Source of the DNA: Enterobacillus tribolii
GTDB taxonomy: Bacteria > Pseudomonadota > Gammaproteobacteria > Enterobacterales > Enterobacteriaceae
Direction of reading: 5' to 3'
DNA: 64,000 nucleotides
Assembly (NCBI RefSeq): GCF_003363015.1
Contig: NZ_QRAP01000012.1
Location: 52,543-116,542 of the forward strand
Shown in pieces: positions 36,414-45,699 of this stretch (its first letter is position 1; every line of letters begins with the position of its first letter). The translations under genes were made by a program, and so were the position numbers. The notes below the pieces were generated by a model, which saw only the letters and a list, made by a program, of their open reading frames with translations, searched no databases and was not told where the DNA came from.

Positions 36414-37325
36414 TTATCCCCGGGTGGATTGCAGGGTTTGACGGATAAACCCGTGGTTTTGAGCCAGCAGCGCCGCTGCGTCCGCGGCTTCCAGCCCAGC
36501 CAGGATCATCACGATGGCGGTCTTGCAGTGCCCGTTGCATGCGGCGAGCGCGTCGATAGCAGCCTCCCGTTCGCATTCCGTCGCCTGCATGACGATATTA
36601 ATCTGCCGCTGTACCAGCTTGGCGTTGGTGGCTTCAACGTCAACCATCAGGTTGCCGTACACTTTGCCGGTGCGGATCATGGCGCCGGTCGTCAGCATGT
36701 TCAGCACCATTTTTTGCGCGCTGCCGGCCTTCATGCGTGATGAGCCGGTAACGACTTCCGGGCCGACAACGGGCTCAATCGCGATGTCGGCCAGCTGGCT
36801 CATGGCGCTGCCGCTGTTACAGGTGAGTGAGATGACTGTCGCGCCGGTGCTGCGGGCATGCTCCATCGCGCCGATAACGTAAGGCGTGCGGCCGCTGGCG
36901 GCGATACCGACCAGAACGTCGTTGGCGCCGAAGTTCAGATCGCGCAGATCCTGCTGCCCCAGTCCGGCGTTGTCTTCCGCATTTTCAACCGCTTTGAGAA
37001 TGGCTTTATGCCCCCCGGCGATCAGGCCGACCACCTGTTCCGCCGGCGTGCCGTAGGTCGGCGGGCATTCACTGGCGTCCAGAATCCCCAGGCGTCCGGA
37101 GGTTCCCGCGCCGCTGTAAATTAATCTTCCCCCGTTCATAAACGCAGCGGCGATGGCATCAACGGCCTGAGCGATTTGCGGCAATACCCGCTCAACGGCC
37201 AGGGCGACTTTCTGGTCTTCCTGATTAATGACTTTCAGCATGTCCATGGTGGACAGCATGTCGATGTTTTCACTTGCCGGGTTGCGGCCTTCGGTTTGCA
37301 GGCGGGATAAGTCGATTTTTGTCAT
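36414..37325 (-). CDS. murQ: N-acetylmuramic acid 6-phosphate etherase MurQ
   Basis: MurQ cleaves the lactyl ether of MurNAc 6-phosphate, giving GlcNAc 6-phosphate and D-lactate. The 303-residue SIS-domain protein carries the family signature [23 protein letters not shown] with the catalytic Glu, followed by [11 protein letters not shown] and [14 protein letters not shown]. It is first in the murQ-murP operon and divergent from murR. Confidence 0.97.
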   Translation of the reverse strand: MTKIDLSRLQTEGRNPASENIDMLSTMDMLKVINQEDQKVALAVERVLPQIAQAVDAIAAAFMNGGRLIYSGAGTSGRLGILDASECPPTYGTPAEQVVGLIAGGHKAILKAVENAEDNAGLGQQDLRDLNFGANDVLVGIAASGRTPYVIGAMEHARSTGATVISLTCNSGSAMSQLADIAIEPVVGPEVVTGSSRMKAGSAQKMVLNMLTTGAMIRTGKVYGNLMVDVEATNAKLVQRQINIVMQATECEREAAIDALAACNGHCKTAIVMILAGLEAADAAALLAQNHGFIRQTLQSTRG

Positions 37326-37352
37326 GATGAAGAATACGCTGTAGAATGAGTT

Positions 37353-37369
37353 TGGAATAAATTATTCCA
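37353..37369. promoter_or_regulatory. Palindrome TGGAATAA-A-TTATTCCA, probable MurR operator
   Basis: A perfect 8-bp inverted repeat around one central base lies 28 bp before the murQ start codon, in the AT-rich divergent murQ/murR region. RpiR-family regulators bind such palindromes, so MurR is the natural candidate. Confidence 0.55.
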
Positions 37370-37530
37370 ATTAATTCGATCAATAAAGAATTTATTATTT
37401 TTGGCGGCCGGTTTGTGATCTGGTTCAAAGGTGAAACGGGAAATCCCTGATTACGCCGGCGGCGGGGTAAAATAGACTGTCCTGCGGGAATAACTCCCTC
37501 TTGCATGCCGATTAACCGGGGAATGTTTTC

Positions 37531-38391
37531 ATGCGTTGTCTGCAAAAAATTATCGTTAATAAAGCGCTGTTTACGCCGGGTGAGCGCAAAATCGCGGATT
37601 ACATTCTGGCGCAGCCTGACAAGGTGAAAGCGTATTCGTCGCAGGAGTTGGCCGCCAGCCTGGGCATCAGCCAGTCGAGCATCATCAAGTTTGCCCAGCG
37701 CCTGGGTTTTAAGGGGTTCCCCAGCCTGAAAATCGCCCTGATTGAGGAGTGGGGGCAGCAAAGTCAGCAGACGGAGGCGCAGGACGGGCAGCTGCATAAC
37801 GACATCAGCAGCCACGATACGCCAGCAGTGATTGCGGAAAAACTGTTTCGCGAGAAGCAGCAGGCGCTGCGCGATACCACTGAACACCTCGACTATGCCA
37901 GCCTGGAACAGGTTGTCGCCTGCATCCGGGAGGCGGGGCGGATACAGATCATCGGGGTGGGTGGCTCATCGCTGGTGGCGAAGGATTTGGCCTATAAAAT
38001 GATGAAGGTCGGTTATCCGGTGATGAATGAGCTGGACAGCCATGTGCAGCTTACCGTCGCTCAGTCTCTGGGCGAGGGCGACGTTCAGCTGGTCATCTCC
38101 TTTTCCGGCAACCTGAAGGAGATCACACTGGCCGCCGGTGAGGCGCGTAAAAACGGCGCGAAGGTGGTGGCGGTGACGTCGTTGCAGGAAAGCCCGCTGC
38201 GCAAAATGGCGGATTATACGCTCGATACGCTGGCCGAAGAGTCTCGCTGGCGCAGCTCGTCCATTGCCGTGCGGACCGCACAGAACACGATTACCGATCT
38301 GCTGTTTGTCTGCCTGTTGCAGGGAGACGGCGAACGCAGCCGGCAATACATCCGGCGCAGCAAAGGGATCATTGAACAACTGGAATCCTGA
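37531..38391 (+). CDS. murR: RpiR-family MurNAc 6-phosphate-responsive repressor MurR
   Basis: A 286-residue RpiR-type regulator: N-terminal helix-turn-helix (YSSQELAASLGISQSSIIKFAQRLGFKGF) and C-terminal SIS domain (IQIIGVGGSSLVAKDLAYKMMKVGYPV, LVISFSGNLKEITLAA). It aligns with E. coli MurR, which represses murQP and responds to MurNAc 6-phosphate. The divergent position next to murQ supports that assignment. A perfect hairpin covers its stop codon. Confidence 0.9.
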   Translation: MRCLQKIIVNKALFTPGERKIADYILAQPDKVKAYSSQELAASLGISQSSIIKFAQRLGFKGFPSLKIALIEEWGQQSQQTEAQDGQLHNDISSHDTPAVIAEKLFREKQQALRDTTEHLDYASLEQVVACIREAGRIQIIGVGGSSLVAKDLAYKMMKVGYPVMNELDSHVQLTVAQSLGEGDVQLVISFSGNLKEITLAAGEARKNGAKVVAVTSLQESPLRKMADYTLDTLAEESRWRSSSIAVRTAQNTITDLLFVCLLQGDGERSRQYIRRSKGIIEQLES

Positions 38392-38411
38392 CGGCGGGAA
38401 ACGCCGTCAGG
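38387..38411. terminator. Perfect hairpin at the murR/udp convergence
   Basis: CCTGACGGCG (38387-38396) and CGCCGTCAGG (38402-38411) form a perfect 10-bp stem with loop GGAAA, containing the murR stop codon. Neither strand has a following U-tract, so it may act as an attenuating or mRNA-stabilising 3' structure, not a strong terminator. Confidence 0.5.
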
Positions 38412-38420
38412 AAGAAAGGA

Positions 38421-39182
38421 TTACAGCAGACGGCGGGCCGCTTCCACGACGATTTTCACCGCATGGCTTTCGGTTTGTTTCATGGTTTCGGCGTTAGGGA
38501 TCTCTTGCTGGGTGCGGTTCACGATCACTCCGGCCACCATCCCGGCGCGCAGCCCCTGGCTGGCGCACATGGTCAGCAGCGTTGCTGATTCCATTTCATA
38601 GTTCATTACGCCCATTTCCTGCCACTCTTTCATCGAGCCTTTGAACTGGCGCACGACGCGGCCGGAGTAGGTGTCATAACGTTCCTGACCAGGGTAGAAG
38701 GTATCGGAAGACGCGGTGACGCCGATATGCGTGGTGGCGCCGACAGACTTAGCCGCTTCGACCAGTGCGGTGGTGCAGGTGAAGTCAGCGACGGCCGGGA
38801 ATTCCATAGGCGCGAAGTGCAGGCTGGCGCCGTCCAGGCGCACGGAGCCGGTAGTGACCAGCACGTCGCCTACATTGATGTGCGGCTGAATGGCGCCGGT
38901 GGTGCCGACACGCAGGAAGGTGCGGATACCCAGCTGCGCCAGTTCTTCCACTGCGATGGAGGTTGACGGGCCGCCGATGCCGGTGGAGCAGATAATGACG
39001 GATTTACCGTCCATTTCCGCCCGCCAAGAGGTGAACTCGCGGTGGGATGCCAGTTTTACCGGGTTATCCATCAGACGGGCGATTTTCTCCACCCGCTCCG
39101 GATCGCCGGGAACAATCGCCAGGGTTGCGCCCTGTAAGTCACTCTTTACCAGGCCAAGATGGAAAACGTCAGATTTGGACAT
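38421..39182 (-). CDS. udp: Uridine phosphorylase Udp
   Basis: Udp converts uridine and phosphate to uracil and ribose 1-phosphate. ATG 39182 behind GAGGAG gives 253 residues, the E. coli length ([19 protein letters not shown]). The phosphorylase signature appears in [13 protein letters not shown] and [21 protein letters not shown], and the substrate region in [11 protein letters not shown]. The upstream region carries a CRP-like site, consistent with CRP/CytR control in E. coli. Confidence 0.98.
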   Translation of the reverse strand: MSKSDVFHLGLVKSDLQGATLAIVPGDPERVEKIARLMDNPVKLASHREFTSWRAEMDGKSVIICSTGIGGPSTSIAVEELAQLGIRTFLRVGTTGAIQPHINVGDVLVTTGSVRLDGASLHFAPMEFPAVADFTCTTALVEAAKSVGATTHIGVTASSDTFYPGQERYDTYSGRVVRQFKGSMKEWQEMGVMNYEMESATLLTMCASQGLRAGMVAGVIVNRTQQEIPNAETMKQTESHAVKIVVEAARRLL

Positions 39183-39517
39183 AATCGACTCCTCTGTCAT
39201 CGCGTTATTTGTAGTTGAGGAACAAAAAAGCACTCTACTGAAATCCGGCGGGTAAATGCGTGATGCTTGTCACTCATAATGAAGAAACAATCACATTGTA
39301 TACATTAATACGTGATTTTTATCACAAATAATGGCGTGTGTGATGTTTTGCTAATCACATTTCGTTTTCATCCGAAGGAAAACGATGCTGAAAACCTGTT
39401 CACTTTAGCAGAAAAGGGGATATTCATGCCGGATGCGATTGTTTGATTCTCAAACAGCAGAAATATTGCTATTTATATTTAACATTCAGGCAATATATTT
39501 TTGACAGGAAGCTGCTG
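39183..39517. promoter_or_regulatory. Divergent udp/ysgA control region with CRP-like site
   Basis: This 335-bp AT-rich region holds no gene. CGTGA-TTTTTA-TCACA at 39311-39326 matches the CRP consensus TGTGA-N6-TCACA at nine of ten positions. Further TCACA/TGTGA half-sites occur at 39291-39298 and 39338-39361, so cooperative CRP and CytR binding as at E. coli udp is plausible. Confidence 0.6.
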
Positions 39518-40348
39518 ATGAAAACTGAAGTTGTGGCTGAGCATGGTAACGAATCGCCCGGATTCGCACCCGCGGCGGGAGAAGTGGCGTCAAGCGCGAT
39601 CCTTACGGACAGCGAAGGATTACATGCCGCATTCACCACGATCCCCTCCCAGGGGGACGAGCTGCCTGCCTATATGGCGAAGCCGCTGAAGGCCGGCGGC
39701 CCCTTACCGGTCGTGTTGGTGGTGCAGGAAATTTTCGGGGTTCATGAGCATATTCAGGATCTTTGCCGCCGGTTGGCGAAACAGGGATATATGGCGATTG
39801 CGCCGGAACTCTATTTTCGCCAGGGTGATGCCCGTGAATATCAGGATATCGGCGAACTGTTACAGAAATTGGTCAGTAAGGTGCCGGACAGGCAGGTAAT
39901 GAGCGATTTGGATCATGCGGCTCATTGGGCGGCGCGTCACGGCGGCGACGCCGGCAGGCTGTTCGTGACCGGCTTCTGCTGGGGCGGACGGATTACCTGG
40001 CTGTATGCCGCACACAATCCGCAATTGAAAGCCGGGGTTGCCTGGTACGGTAAATTGGTGGGAGACAAAACGCTTAATTCGCCGCAGCAGCCGGTGGACG
40101 TAGCGAAAGATCTGAGTGCGCCGGTGCTGGGCCTGTATGGCGCGCTGGACAGCAGCATTCCGCAGGAGAGCGTGGACACCATGCGTCAGGCGCTGCGCGC
40201 GGCTAACGCCGAGGCTGAGATCGTGGTTTATCCCCAGGCGGGGCACGCATTTAACGCCGATTATCGCCCCAGCTATGAGGCGGAATCCGCTCAGGATGGC
40301 TGGCAGCGTATGCTGGCATGGTTTGCCCGCCACGGTGGTATTGCCTGA
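39518..40348 (+). CDS. ysgA: Dienelactone hydrolase family protein YsgA
   Basis: A 276-residue alpha/beta hydrolase. The nucleophile Cys lies in VTGFCWGGRITWLYA, the acid in GLYGALDSSIP and the His in QAGHAFNADYRPSY, the Cys-Asp-His triad of dienelactone hydrolases. VVLVVQEIFGVHEHIQDLCRRLA is typical of the family. ATG 39518 behind AGGA is preferred to an upstream start that would lie in the AT-rich promoter. It neighbours udp as in E. coli. Its physiological substrate is unknown. Confidence 0.93.
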   Translation: MKTEVVAEHGNESPGFAPAAGEVASSAILTDSEGLHAAFTTIPSQGDELPAYMAKPLKAGGPLPVVLVVQEIFGVHEHIQDLCRRLAKQGYMAIAPELYFRQGDAREYQDIGELLQKLVSKVPDRQVMSDLDHAAHWAARHGGDAGRLFVTGFCWGGRITWLYAAHNPQLKAGVAWYGKLVGDKTLNSPQQPVDVAKDLSAPVLGLYGALDSSIPQESVDTMRQALRAANAEAEIVVYPQAGHAFNADYRPSYEAESAQDGWQRMLAWFARHGGIA

Positions 40349-40359
40349 GTGACCGTTCG

Positions 40360-40385
40360 CGCGGGCCGGATCGGTCCGCGTTTTT
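40360..40385 (+). terminator. ysgA terminator
   Basis: CGCGGGCC (40360-40367) pairs with GGTCCGCG (40373-40380, one G-U pair) and is followed by TTTTTC. Confidence 0.85.
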
Positions 40386-40474
40386 CTGGTTTTCCCGCCG
40401 ACCTCGTAATCTGTTAAGGTGTTATTCATCCTGGTTATGCAAATGACTGCATCACCTGATAAGAAGAGGTCATG

Positions 40475-41260
40475 ATGACAGCAACGATTATTTTGCATCC
40501 GTCGATTGCCCCGCTGGAGGGCGGTATTAATTTTCGCGATCTCGGGGGTTATGTTGCCGCCGACGGGCGCAGAATTAAGCGCGGAAAACTTTTTCGCTCT
40601 GGTTCGTTGGATCGCCTGACGGAGAGTGATTGTCATTTTTTGCAGGGCGTACCCGTGCAGCATATTCTGGATTACCGCGACGCCGATGAAGTGGCGGGTA
40701 AACCGGATATCGTTTGGCATGGCGCCCGTTACCTGAATTTGCCGGCCAATCCGCTGAGCGAAGAGGTTAACGCCAATCTGGAAAAGCTGAGCAATGAAAC
40801 GCTGGCGAACTTTGACGCGCAGGGATTTATGCTGGAGCTGTACCGCCGGTTGCCGTTCAGCAATCAGGCTTACCAACTGCTGAGCACGTTGTTGCAGAGC
40901 CCTGGCGATGGCGCGCTGGTTCAGCACTGCGCGGTGGGTAAGGACCGTACTGGCGTGGGTTCCGCGTTGATCCTGTTTGCGTTGGGCGCCGATGAAGCGA
41001 CGGTGATGGAAGATTATCTGCTGACGGAAACCACGCTGGCGCCGTTCCGCAGCGAGTTGCTGGATCACCTTTCCCAACAGTTGAATGAACAAGCGCTGGG
41101 GCAGTTTGCCTATGTGTTGTCGGCACGGGAAGAGTTCCTGGTGACGGCGATGAAGGAAATCACGCAGCGCTACAGCTCGGTAGATAACTGGCTGGAGCAG
41201 GAGTACGGGCTTGATGCCGGCGTGCGTGCTCAACTGCAGCAGCGCTATCTGGAGTCGTAA
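40475..41260 (+). CDS. Tyrosine-protein phosphatase-like protein
   Basis: A 262-codon gene encoding a 261-residue protein. The P-loop HCAVGKDRTG at residues 151-160 has the CX5R signature of the bacterial Y_phosphatase3 group, with Cys152 and Arg158. The N-terminal NFRDLGGYVAADGRRIKRGKLFRSGSLDRL is the other family hallmark. These proteins dephosphorylate phosphotyrosine or phosphoinositides in vitro. ATG 40475 is chosen because GAGG is 5 nt upstream; the adjacent ATG at 40472 is too close. It is flanked by terminators, so it is transcribed alone. Confidence 0.88.
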   Translation: MTATIILHPSIAPLEGGINFRDLGGYVAADGRRIKRGKLFRSGSLDRLTESDCHFLQGVPVQHILDYRDADEVAGKPDIVWHGARYLNLPANPLSEEVNANLEKLSNETLANFDAQGFMLELYRRLPFSNQAYQLLSTLLQSPGDGALVQHCAVGKDRTGVGSALILFALGADEATVMEDYLLTETTLAPFRSELLDHLSQQLNEQALGQFAYVLSAREEFLVTAMKEITQRYSSVDNWLEQEYGLDAGVRAQLQQRYLES

Positions 41261-41266
41261 ACGGCC

Positions 41267-41295
41267 GGGCCGGCGATTTTTCCGCCGGCCCTTTC
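41267..41295 (+). terminator. Terminator after the phosphatase gene
   Basis: GGGCCGGCG (41267-41275) and CGCCGGCCC (41283-41291) form a perfect 9-bp stem with a 7-nt loop, followed by TTTC. Confidence 0.7.
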
Positions 41296-41454
41296 GCGCC
41301 ATACTGAGATCTTTGTCACATTTTCCTCCGCTAATCAGTCCGTTAGGCGATTATTCCGCTCGCCGCTTACCCCATCTTTCTGACCGCTTACTGCACAAAC
41401 ATACCGCTTAATCAAATCTCCCGCCTTTTCCGGATAGCGCGACGTATGTTAGCG

Positions 41455-41474
41455 CCTGAGAAAACCCTCAGGAG
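41455..41474 (+). promoter_or_regulatory. Hairpin overlapping the cstA-family ribosome binding site
   Basis: CCTGAG (41455-41460) pairs with CTCAGG (41467-41472). The ribosome binding site AGGAG (41470-41474) begins inside the right arm, 9 nt before ATG 41484. Another GGA motif occurs at 41432-41434. In E. coli, CsrA represses cstA by binding GGA motifs around the ribosome binding site, so similar control is possible. Confidence 0.4.
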
Positions 41475-41483
41475 ATAATAACG

Positions 41484-43292
41484 ATGCAACATGCGATTAC
41501 GTTTGTTATCGCGACGCTGTGTATCCTCACGATTTGCTACCGTCTGTACGGTATCTTCTTCGTGCGTAAGGTACTGCGTGCCGATGATAATGAAGTGACG
41601 CCTTCACATACCTTTGAAGACGGGAAAGATTATGTGCCTACCAAACGGTGGGTTAACTTTGGCAGCCACTTTGCGGCAATCGCCGCGGCGGGGCCGTTGG
41701 TCGGGCCGGTACTGGCTGCGCAGTTCGGCTATCTGCCGGGCTTTCTGTGGCTGCTGATCGGCTGCGTCATCGGCGGTGCGGTGCACGATACCGTCGTGCT
41801 GTTCGCCTCCATGAAGCATCAGGGCAAGTCCCTGTCTGAAGTGGCGAAATCTGAGCTGGGCCCGATCGCCGGATGGTGCACCGGGCTGGCGATGCTATTC
41901 ATTATTACTATCACCATGGCTGGTCTGTCGATGGTGGTGGTGCATGCGCTGGAACGTAACCCGTGGGGCACTTTCGCAGTGTTCATGACCATTCCGATCG
42001 CGATCGGCGTGGGACTGTGGGAGCGCGTAACCGGCAGCATGAAAGGCGCGACCTATGTCGGTATCGCCGCAATTATCGTCTGTGTATTTGCCGGCCCGTA
42101 CATCCAGCACACCACGTTCGGCGAATGGCTGACCCTGAAGGCGTCTACCGTTAGCCTGCTGCTGCCGGTTTATGCTTTCTTTGCGACCGCGCTTCCGGTG
42201 TGGATGCTGTTGACGCCGCGCGGCTATCTCTCCAGCTTTATGAAGATCGGCGTGTTCGGCGCGCTGGTGGTGGGCGTGGTATTTATCAACCCTGAGATCC
42301 AGTTCCCCGCCATTACTCAGTTCATCCACGGCGGCGGCCCGGTTCTGTCTGGTCCGGTATGGCCGTTTATCTCTATTACCATTGCCTGTGGCGCGATTTC
42401 CGGCTTCCACGCATTTATCGGTTCCGGCACCACGCCGAAGCAGATTGATAAGTGGAGCGACATCCTGCCGGTAGGCTTTGGCGCGATGCTGGCGGAGTGC
42501 GTAGTGGGCGTAATGGCGTTAATCGCCGCAACTTCCCTGCATCCGGCGGATTACTTTGCTATTAACTCCAGCGCGGAAGCCTGGGCGGCGCTGGGTATGG
42601 ACGTTGTACACCTGCCGAAGCTGAGCGAAGAAATCGGTTTGGATCTGTATGGCCGTACCGGCGGTGCGGTGACCCTGGCGGTAGGGATGACGGACATCTT
42701 TATCCGCGTACCTTGGTTCAGCAGCCTGGCGTCGTACTTCTTCCAGTTCGTTATCATGTTTGAAGCGGTGTTTATCCTGACCGCAGTCGACTCCGGTACC
42801 CGCGTTGCGCGCTATCTGCTCCAGGATTTCCTGGGCGACCTGTGGGCGCCGCTTAAGCGTACCGACTGGTTACCCGGCTCGATTTTCTGTTCCGTGATTG
42901 CCTGTGCGCTGTGGGGCTACCTGCTGAACTCCGGCGATATCAACTCCGTATGGGCGTTGTTCGGCGTGTCCAACCAGTTGATGGCGTCTGTTGGCCTGAT
43001 CATCGGCGCGACCATCATCCTGCGTCTGGCGACCAAGCGTATTTATATGCTGACCTGTGTGATTCCGCTGGCGTATCTGTTCGTGACGGTAAACTATGCC
43101 GGTTACTGGATGGTGAAGAACGTTTACTTCAACTCTGCGGCGAAAGGGTACAACATCTTTAACGGCACGATTTCCATCATCATGCTGGTTCTGGGCTTTG
43201 TGATCCTGATTGCCGCCCTGCGTAAATGGCGTGAGCTGTGGAGCGCCCGCGGTAAAGAGATGGTTATGCAGGAAGCCTCGGCGAACGTCTGA
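41484..43292 (+). CDS. Carbon starvation CstA-family transporter
   Basis: A 602-residue polytopic inner-membrane protein with about 16 hydrophobic segments. It contains the CstA motifs VNFGSHFAAIAAAGPLVGPVLAAQFGYLPGF and HAFIGSGTTPKQI. E. coli CstA is about 700 residues and YjiY about 716, so this is a shorter subfamily, like those found as sole CstA proteins in other bacteria. Known members import pyruvate or peptides during starvation; which applies here is not clear. Confidence 0.88.
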   Translation: MQHAITFVIATLCILTICYRLYGIFFVRKVLRADDNEVTPSHTFEDGKDYVPTKRWVNFGSHFAAIAAAGPLVGPVLAAQFGYLPGFLWLLIGCVIGGAVHDTVVLFASMKHQGKSLSEVAKSELGPIAGWCTGLAMLFIITITMAGLSMVVVHALERNPWGTFAVFMTIPIAIGVGLWERVTGSMKGATYVGIAAIIVCVFAGPYIQHTTFGEWLTLKASTVSLLLPVYAFFATALPVWMLLTPRGYLSSFMKIGVFGALVVGVVFINPEIQFPAITQFIHGGGPVLSGPVWPFISITIACGAISGFHAFIGSGTTPKQIDKWSDILPVGFGAMLAECVVGVMALIAATSLHPADYFAINSSAEAWAALGMDVVHLPKLSEEIGLDLYGRTGGAVTLAVGMTDIFIRVPWFSSLASYFFQFVIMFEAVFILTAVDSGTRVARYLLQDFLGDLWAPLKRTDWLPGSIFCSVIACALWGYLLNSGDINSVWALFGVSNQLMASVGLIIGATIILRLATKRIYMLTCVIPLAYLFVTVNYAGYWMVKNVYFNSAAKGYNIFNGTISIIMLVLGFVILIAALRKWRELWSARGKEMVMQEASANV

Positions 43293-43320
43293 TTCCGCGT
43301 TATTTTCTGCCATAACCCGA

Positions 43321-43353
43321 ATAAACGGCCGGATATTCCGGCCGTTTATTTTT
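43321..43353 (+). terminator. Terminator after the CstA-family gene
   Basis: A perfect 13-bp stem, ATAAACGGCCGGA (43321-43333) and TCCGGCCGTTTAT (43337-43349), with a 3-nt loop and following TTTT. Confidence 0.9.
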
Positions 43354-43428
43354 GGTTAATCCACAAAAGCCATAACTTTCCGTATCCTTATTCACGTAGC
43401 GTTACGCTAAGGAAGAAGTGAGGATAAG

Positions 43429-43959
43429 GTGAATCTGGATATTATTATTCACGCGGTGGTGGAGTTCGTCCGTGTCCATCAGCACTGGACGCTGCCGATC
43501 GTGTTTGTGCTGGCCTTTGGCGAATCACTGGCGTTTCTCTCCCTGTTGCTGCCGGCAACCGTGATCCTGCTGGGGCTGGGAGCCTTATTCGGCGAAAGCG
43601 GGCTGGCGTTTCTGCCGATTTGGCTGGCGGCGTCTGCCGGCGCGTTCTTCGGCGACTGGTTCTCTTATTGGCTGGGAAAGCACTATCAGCATCAGGTCGA
43701 ACATATGTGGCCGTTCTCCCGTCATCCGCACATGCTGGAAAAAGGGCATTTGTTCTTTGAACGCTGGGGCGTCTGGGGTGTCTTTATCGGCCGGTTTTTC
43801 GGACCGTTGCGTGCGGTGGTGCCGTTGGTTGCCGGGATCTGCGGAATGCCGCGGGTTTATTTTCAGGTCGCCAATCTTGTTTCCGCATTGATTTGGGGTT
43901 TCGGTATGCTGGCGCCGGGCATGTTCGGCATGCAGTGGCTGCATAATTGGATTGATTAA
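43429..43959 (+). CDS. DedA-family membrane protein
   Basis: A 176-residue inner-membrane protein with DedA (SNARE-associated/VTT) features: the N-terminal re-entrant segment FGESLAFLSLLLPATVILLGLGALFG, then GAFFGDWFSYWLGKHYQHQ and the hallmark FIGRFFGPLRAVVPLVAGICGMPR. The family helps recycle lipid carriers and maintain membrane potential. Translation starts at GTG 43429 behind GAGGA. Paralogue assignment is uncertain; it is among the shorter members. Confidence 0.88.
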   Translation: MNLDIIIHAVVEFVRVHQHWTLPIVFVLAFGESLAFLSLLLPATVILLGLGALFGESGLAFLPIWLAASAGAFFGDWFSYWLGKHYQHQVEHMWPFSRHPHMLEKGHLFFERWGVWGVFIGRFFGPLRAVVPLVAGICGMPRVYFQVANLVSALIWGFGMLAPGMFGMQWLHNWID

Positions 43960-44076
43960 CCCCGCGCGTGTTTTCGCTGCTTTTGCGAACAGGCGCGCAG
44001 CCTTTGTATCTTCTCTCTGGACATCCATACAGTATCTCATTACCTTGACGGAAAAGGCATAAAAAACGGGGTGGCG

Positions 44077-45597
44077 GTGGATATCAGCATTTTCTATGGC
44101 ATAGGCGGCGGTCTGACGGGGCTCTTGCTGGGCTGGCTGATTGCCAGCTTGCGTATGCAACGTCACAGCCTGCTGGCGGAAAGTGAACTGCGCCTGTGTG
44201 AGCAGGAGTCTGAGCAGGGGCGGCAGGAGATCCGGCAACAAGCGGAGCAGATTCAGCACCAGGAACAGCGTTTGCGCCAGAGCGAGCAGGAATTGCGCGC
44301 TTTGCACAGCCGGCTGGCTGCGGCGCAGGAGAAGCTGTCGCAGCAGGAAATCTGGCGTGAAGAGTATGAAAAACTGAATCAGGAACTGCGCGCTCAGCTC
44401 GGCGTGAACAGCGCGCAGGAGGCAGAACTGCGCGAGATGACGATCCGGCTGGAAGAGAGCCGCCTGGCGTCGGAAGAGAAGCAGCGCCTGTTGATCAACA
44501 GCGAACAACGTCTGACCACCCAGTTTGAAAATTTGGCGAACCGCATCTTTGAGCATAACGGGCGGCGCGTAGATGAACAGAATAAGCAGAGCCTGGATAA
44601 CCTGTTACGTCCGTTGCGCGATCAGCTCGACGGGTTCCGCCGTCAGGTGCAGGACAGTTTTGGTCAGGAGTCGCGTGAACGGCATACGCTGGCTCATGAA
44701 ATCCGCAACTTGCAACAACTGAATGCGGAGATGGCGCGCGAGGCGGTCAATCTGACCCGTGCGCTGAAGGGCGACAACAAGACGCAGGGCAACTGGGGCG
44801 AAGTCGTGCTCAGCCGCGTGCTGGAGGCGTCCGGCCTGCGCGAAGGGCATGAATATCACACACAGGTCAGCATGCAGGCGGAAGATAACTCCCGCATGCA
44901 GCCGGATGTTGTCGTACGCCTGCCGCAGGGCAAAGACGTGGTTATCGACGCCAAAATGACGCTGGTGGCCTATGAGCGTTACTTCAATGCGGAAGATGAG
45001 GCGATGCGCGAGATCGCGCTGCAGGAGCATATTGCGTCGGTGCGCGGCCATATCCGGCAACTTGGGCGTAAGGATTATCATCAGTTGCCGGGATTGCGTT
45101 CCCTTGATTACGTCCTGATGTTTATTCCGGTGGAGCCTGCGTTTTTGGCTGCGATTGACCGGGAGCCGGAGCTGGTCAATGAGGCGTTGCGCCACAACAT
45201 TATGCTGGTCAGCCCGACGACGTTGCTGGTGGCGCTGAGAACGATCAGCAACCTCTGGCGTTACGAGCATCAGAGCCAAAATGCGCAAAAGATCGCCGAA
45301 CGTGCGGCGCGGCTTTACGATAAAATGCGCCTGTTCGTTGATGATATGAGCACGCTGGGGCAAAGCCTGGAGAGAGCGCAGACAAGTTATCAGTTGGCGA
45401 TGAACAAATTAGGCCAGGGACGTGGTAACCTGATTGGCCAAATTGAAGGATTCCGCGCATTGGGCGTTGAGGTTAAACGTCCTATCAACCCCTCCCTGAT
45501 CGGGGAGGCGGAACCGGAAGAATCGCCGGAAGATAAGGATATTCTTCCCGGCGCCGGGCAGTATTCCGAGAACGAAACCGCAGAGAATAACGGGTAG
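44077..45597 (+). CDS. rmuC: DNA recombination protein RmuC
   Basis: RmuC limits inversions at short inverted repeats and is predicted to be a nuclease-fold protein anchored to the membrane. The 506-residue protein has an N-terminal membrane helix (GIGGGLTGLLLGWLIASL), a long Gln/Glu-rich coiled coil (about 30-140) and the conserved RmuC domain with GDNKTQGNWGEVVLSRVLEASGL, the PD-(D/E)XK-like DVVIDAKMTLVAYERY and FIPVEPAFLAAI. GTG 44077 is preferred because it aligns with the E. coli start (MDFSI versus VDISI) and has GGGG 5 nt upstream; GTG 44071 is an alternative. Confidence 0.95.
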   Translation: MDISIFYGIGGGLTGLLLGWLIASLRMQRHSLLAESELRLCEQESEQGRQEIRQQAEQIQHQEQRLRQSEQELRALHSRLAAAQEKLSQQEIWREEYEKLNQELRAQLGVNSAQEAELREMTIRLEESRLASEEKQRLLINSEQRLTTQFENLANRIFEHNGRRVDEQNKQSLDNLLRPLRDQLDGFRRQVQDSFGQESRERHTLAHEIRNLQQLNAEMAREAVNLTRALKGDNKTQGNWGEVVLSRVLEASGLREGHEYHTQVSMQAEDNSRMQPDVVVRLPQGKDVVIDAKMTLVAYERYFNAEDEAMREIALQEHIASVRGHIRQLGRKDYHQLPGLRSLDYVLMFIPVEPAFLAAIDREPELVNEALRHNIMLVSPTTLLVALRTISNLWRYEHQSQNAQKIAERAARLYDKMRLFVDDMSTLGQSLERAQTSYQLAMNKLGQGRGNLIGQIEGFRALGVEVKRPINPSLIGEAEPEESPEDKDILPGAGQYSENETAENNG

Positions 45598-45699
45598 CGA
45601 TAGCAAGATCGCTGATTCGGTCAGCGCCGTTTTAAGCACGGTTTCTTTGCGTGATTTTGATACACTTGCGCTCCACGACTGAAAAGCAGGCAAACTAAC

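Noticed and set aside
39860..41302. A 480-codon minus-strand open frame opposite ysgA and the phosphatase gene
   Set aside because: It crosses two genes with clear catalytic motifs and a terminator between them, so it is a shadow frame.
43960..44070. Imperfect inverted repeat around the DedA/rmuC junction
   Set aside because: The arms contain mismatches and a bulge and there is no U-run; too weak to call.
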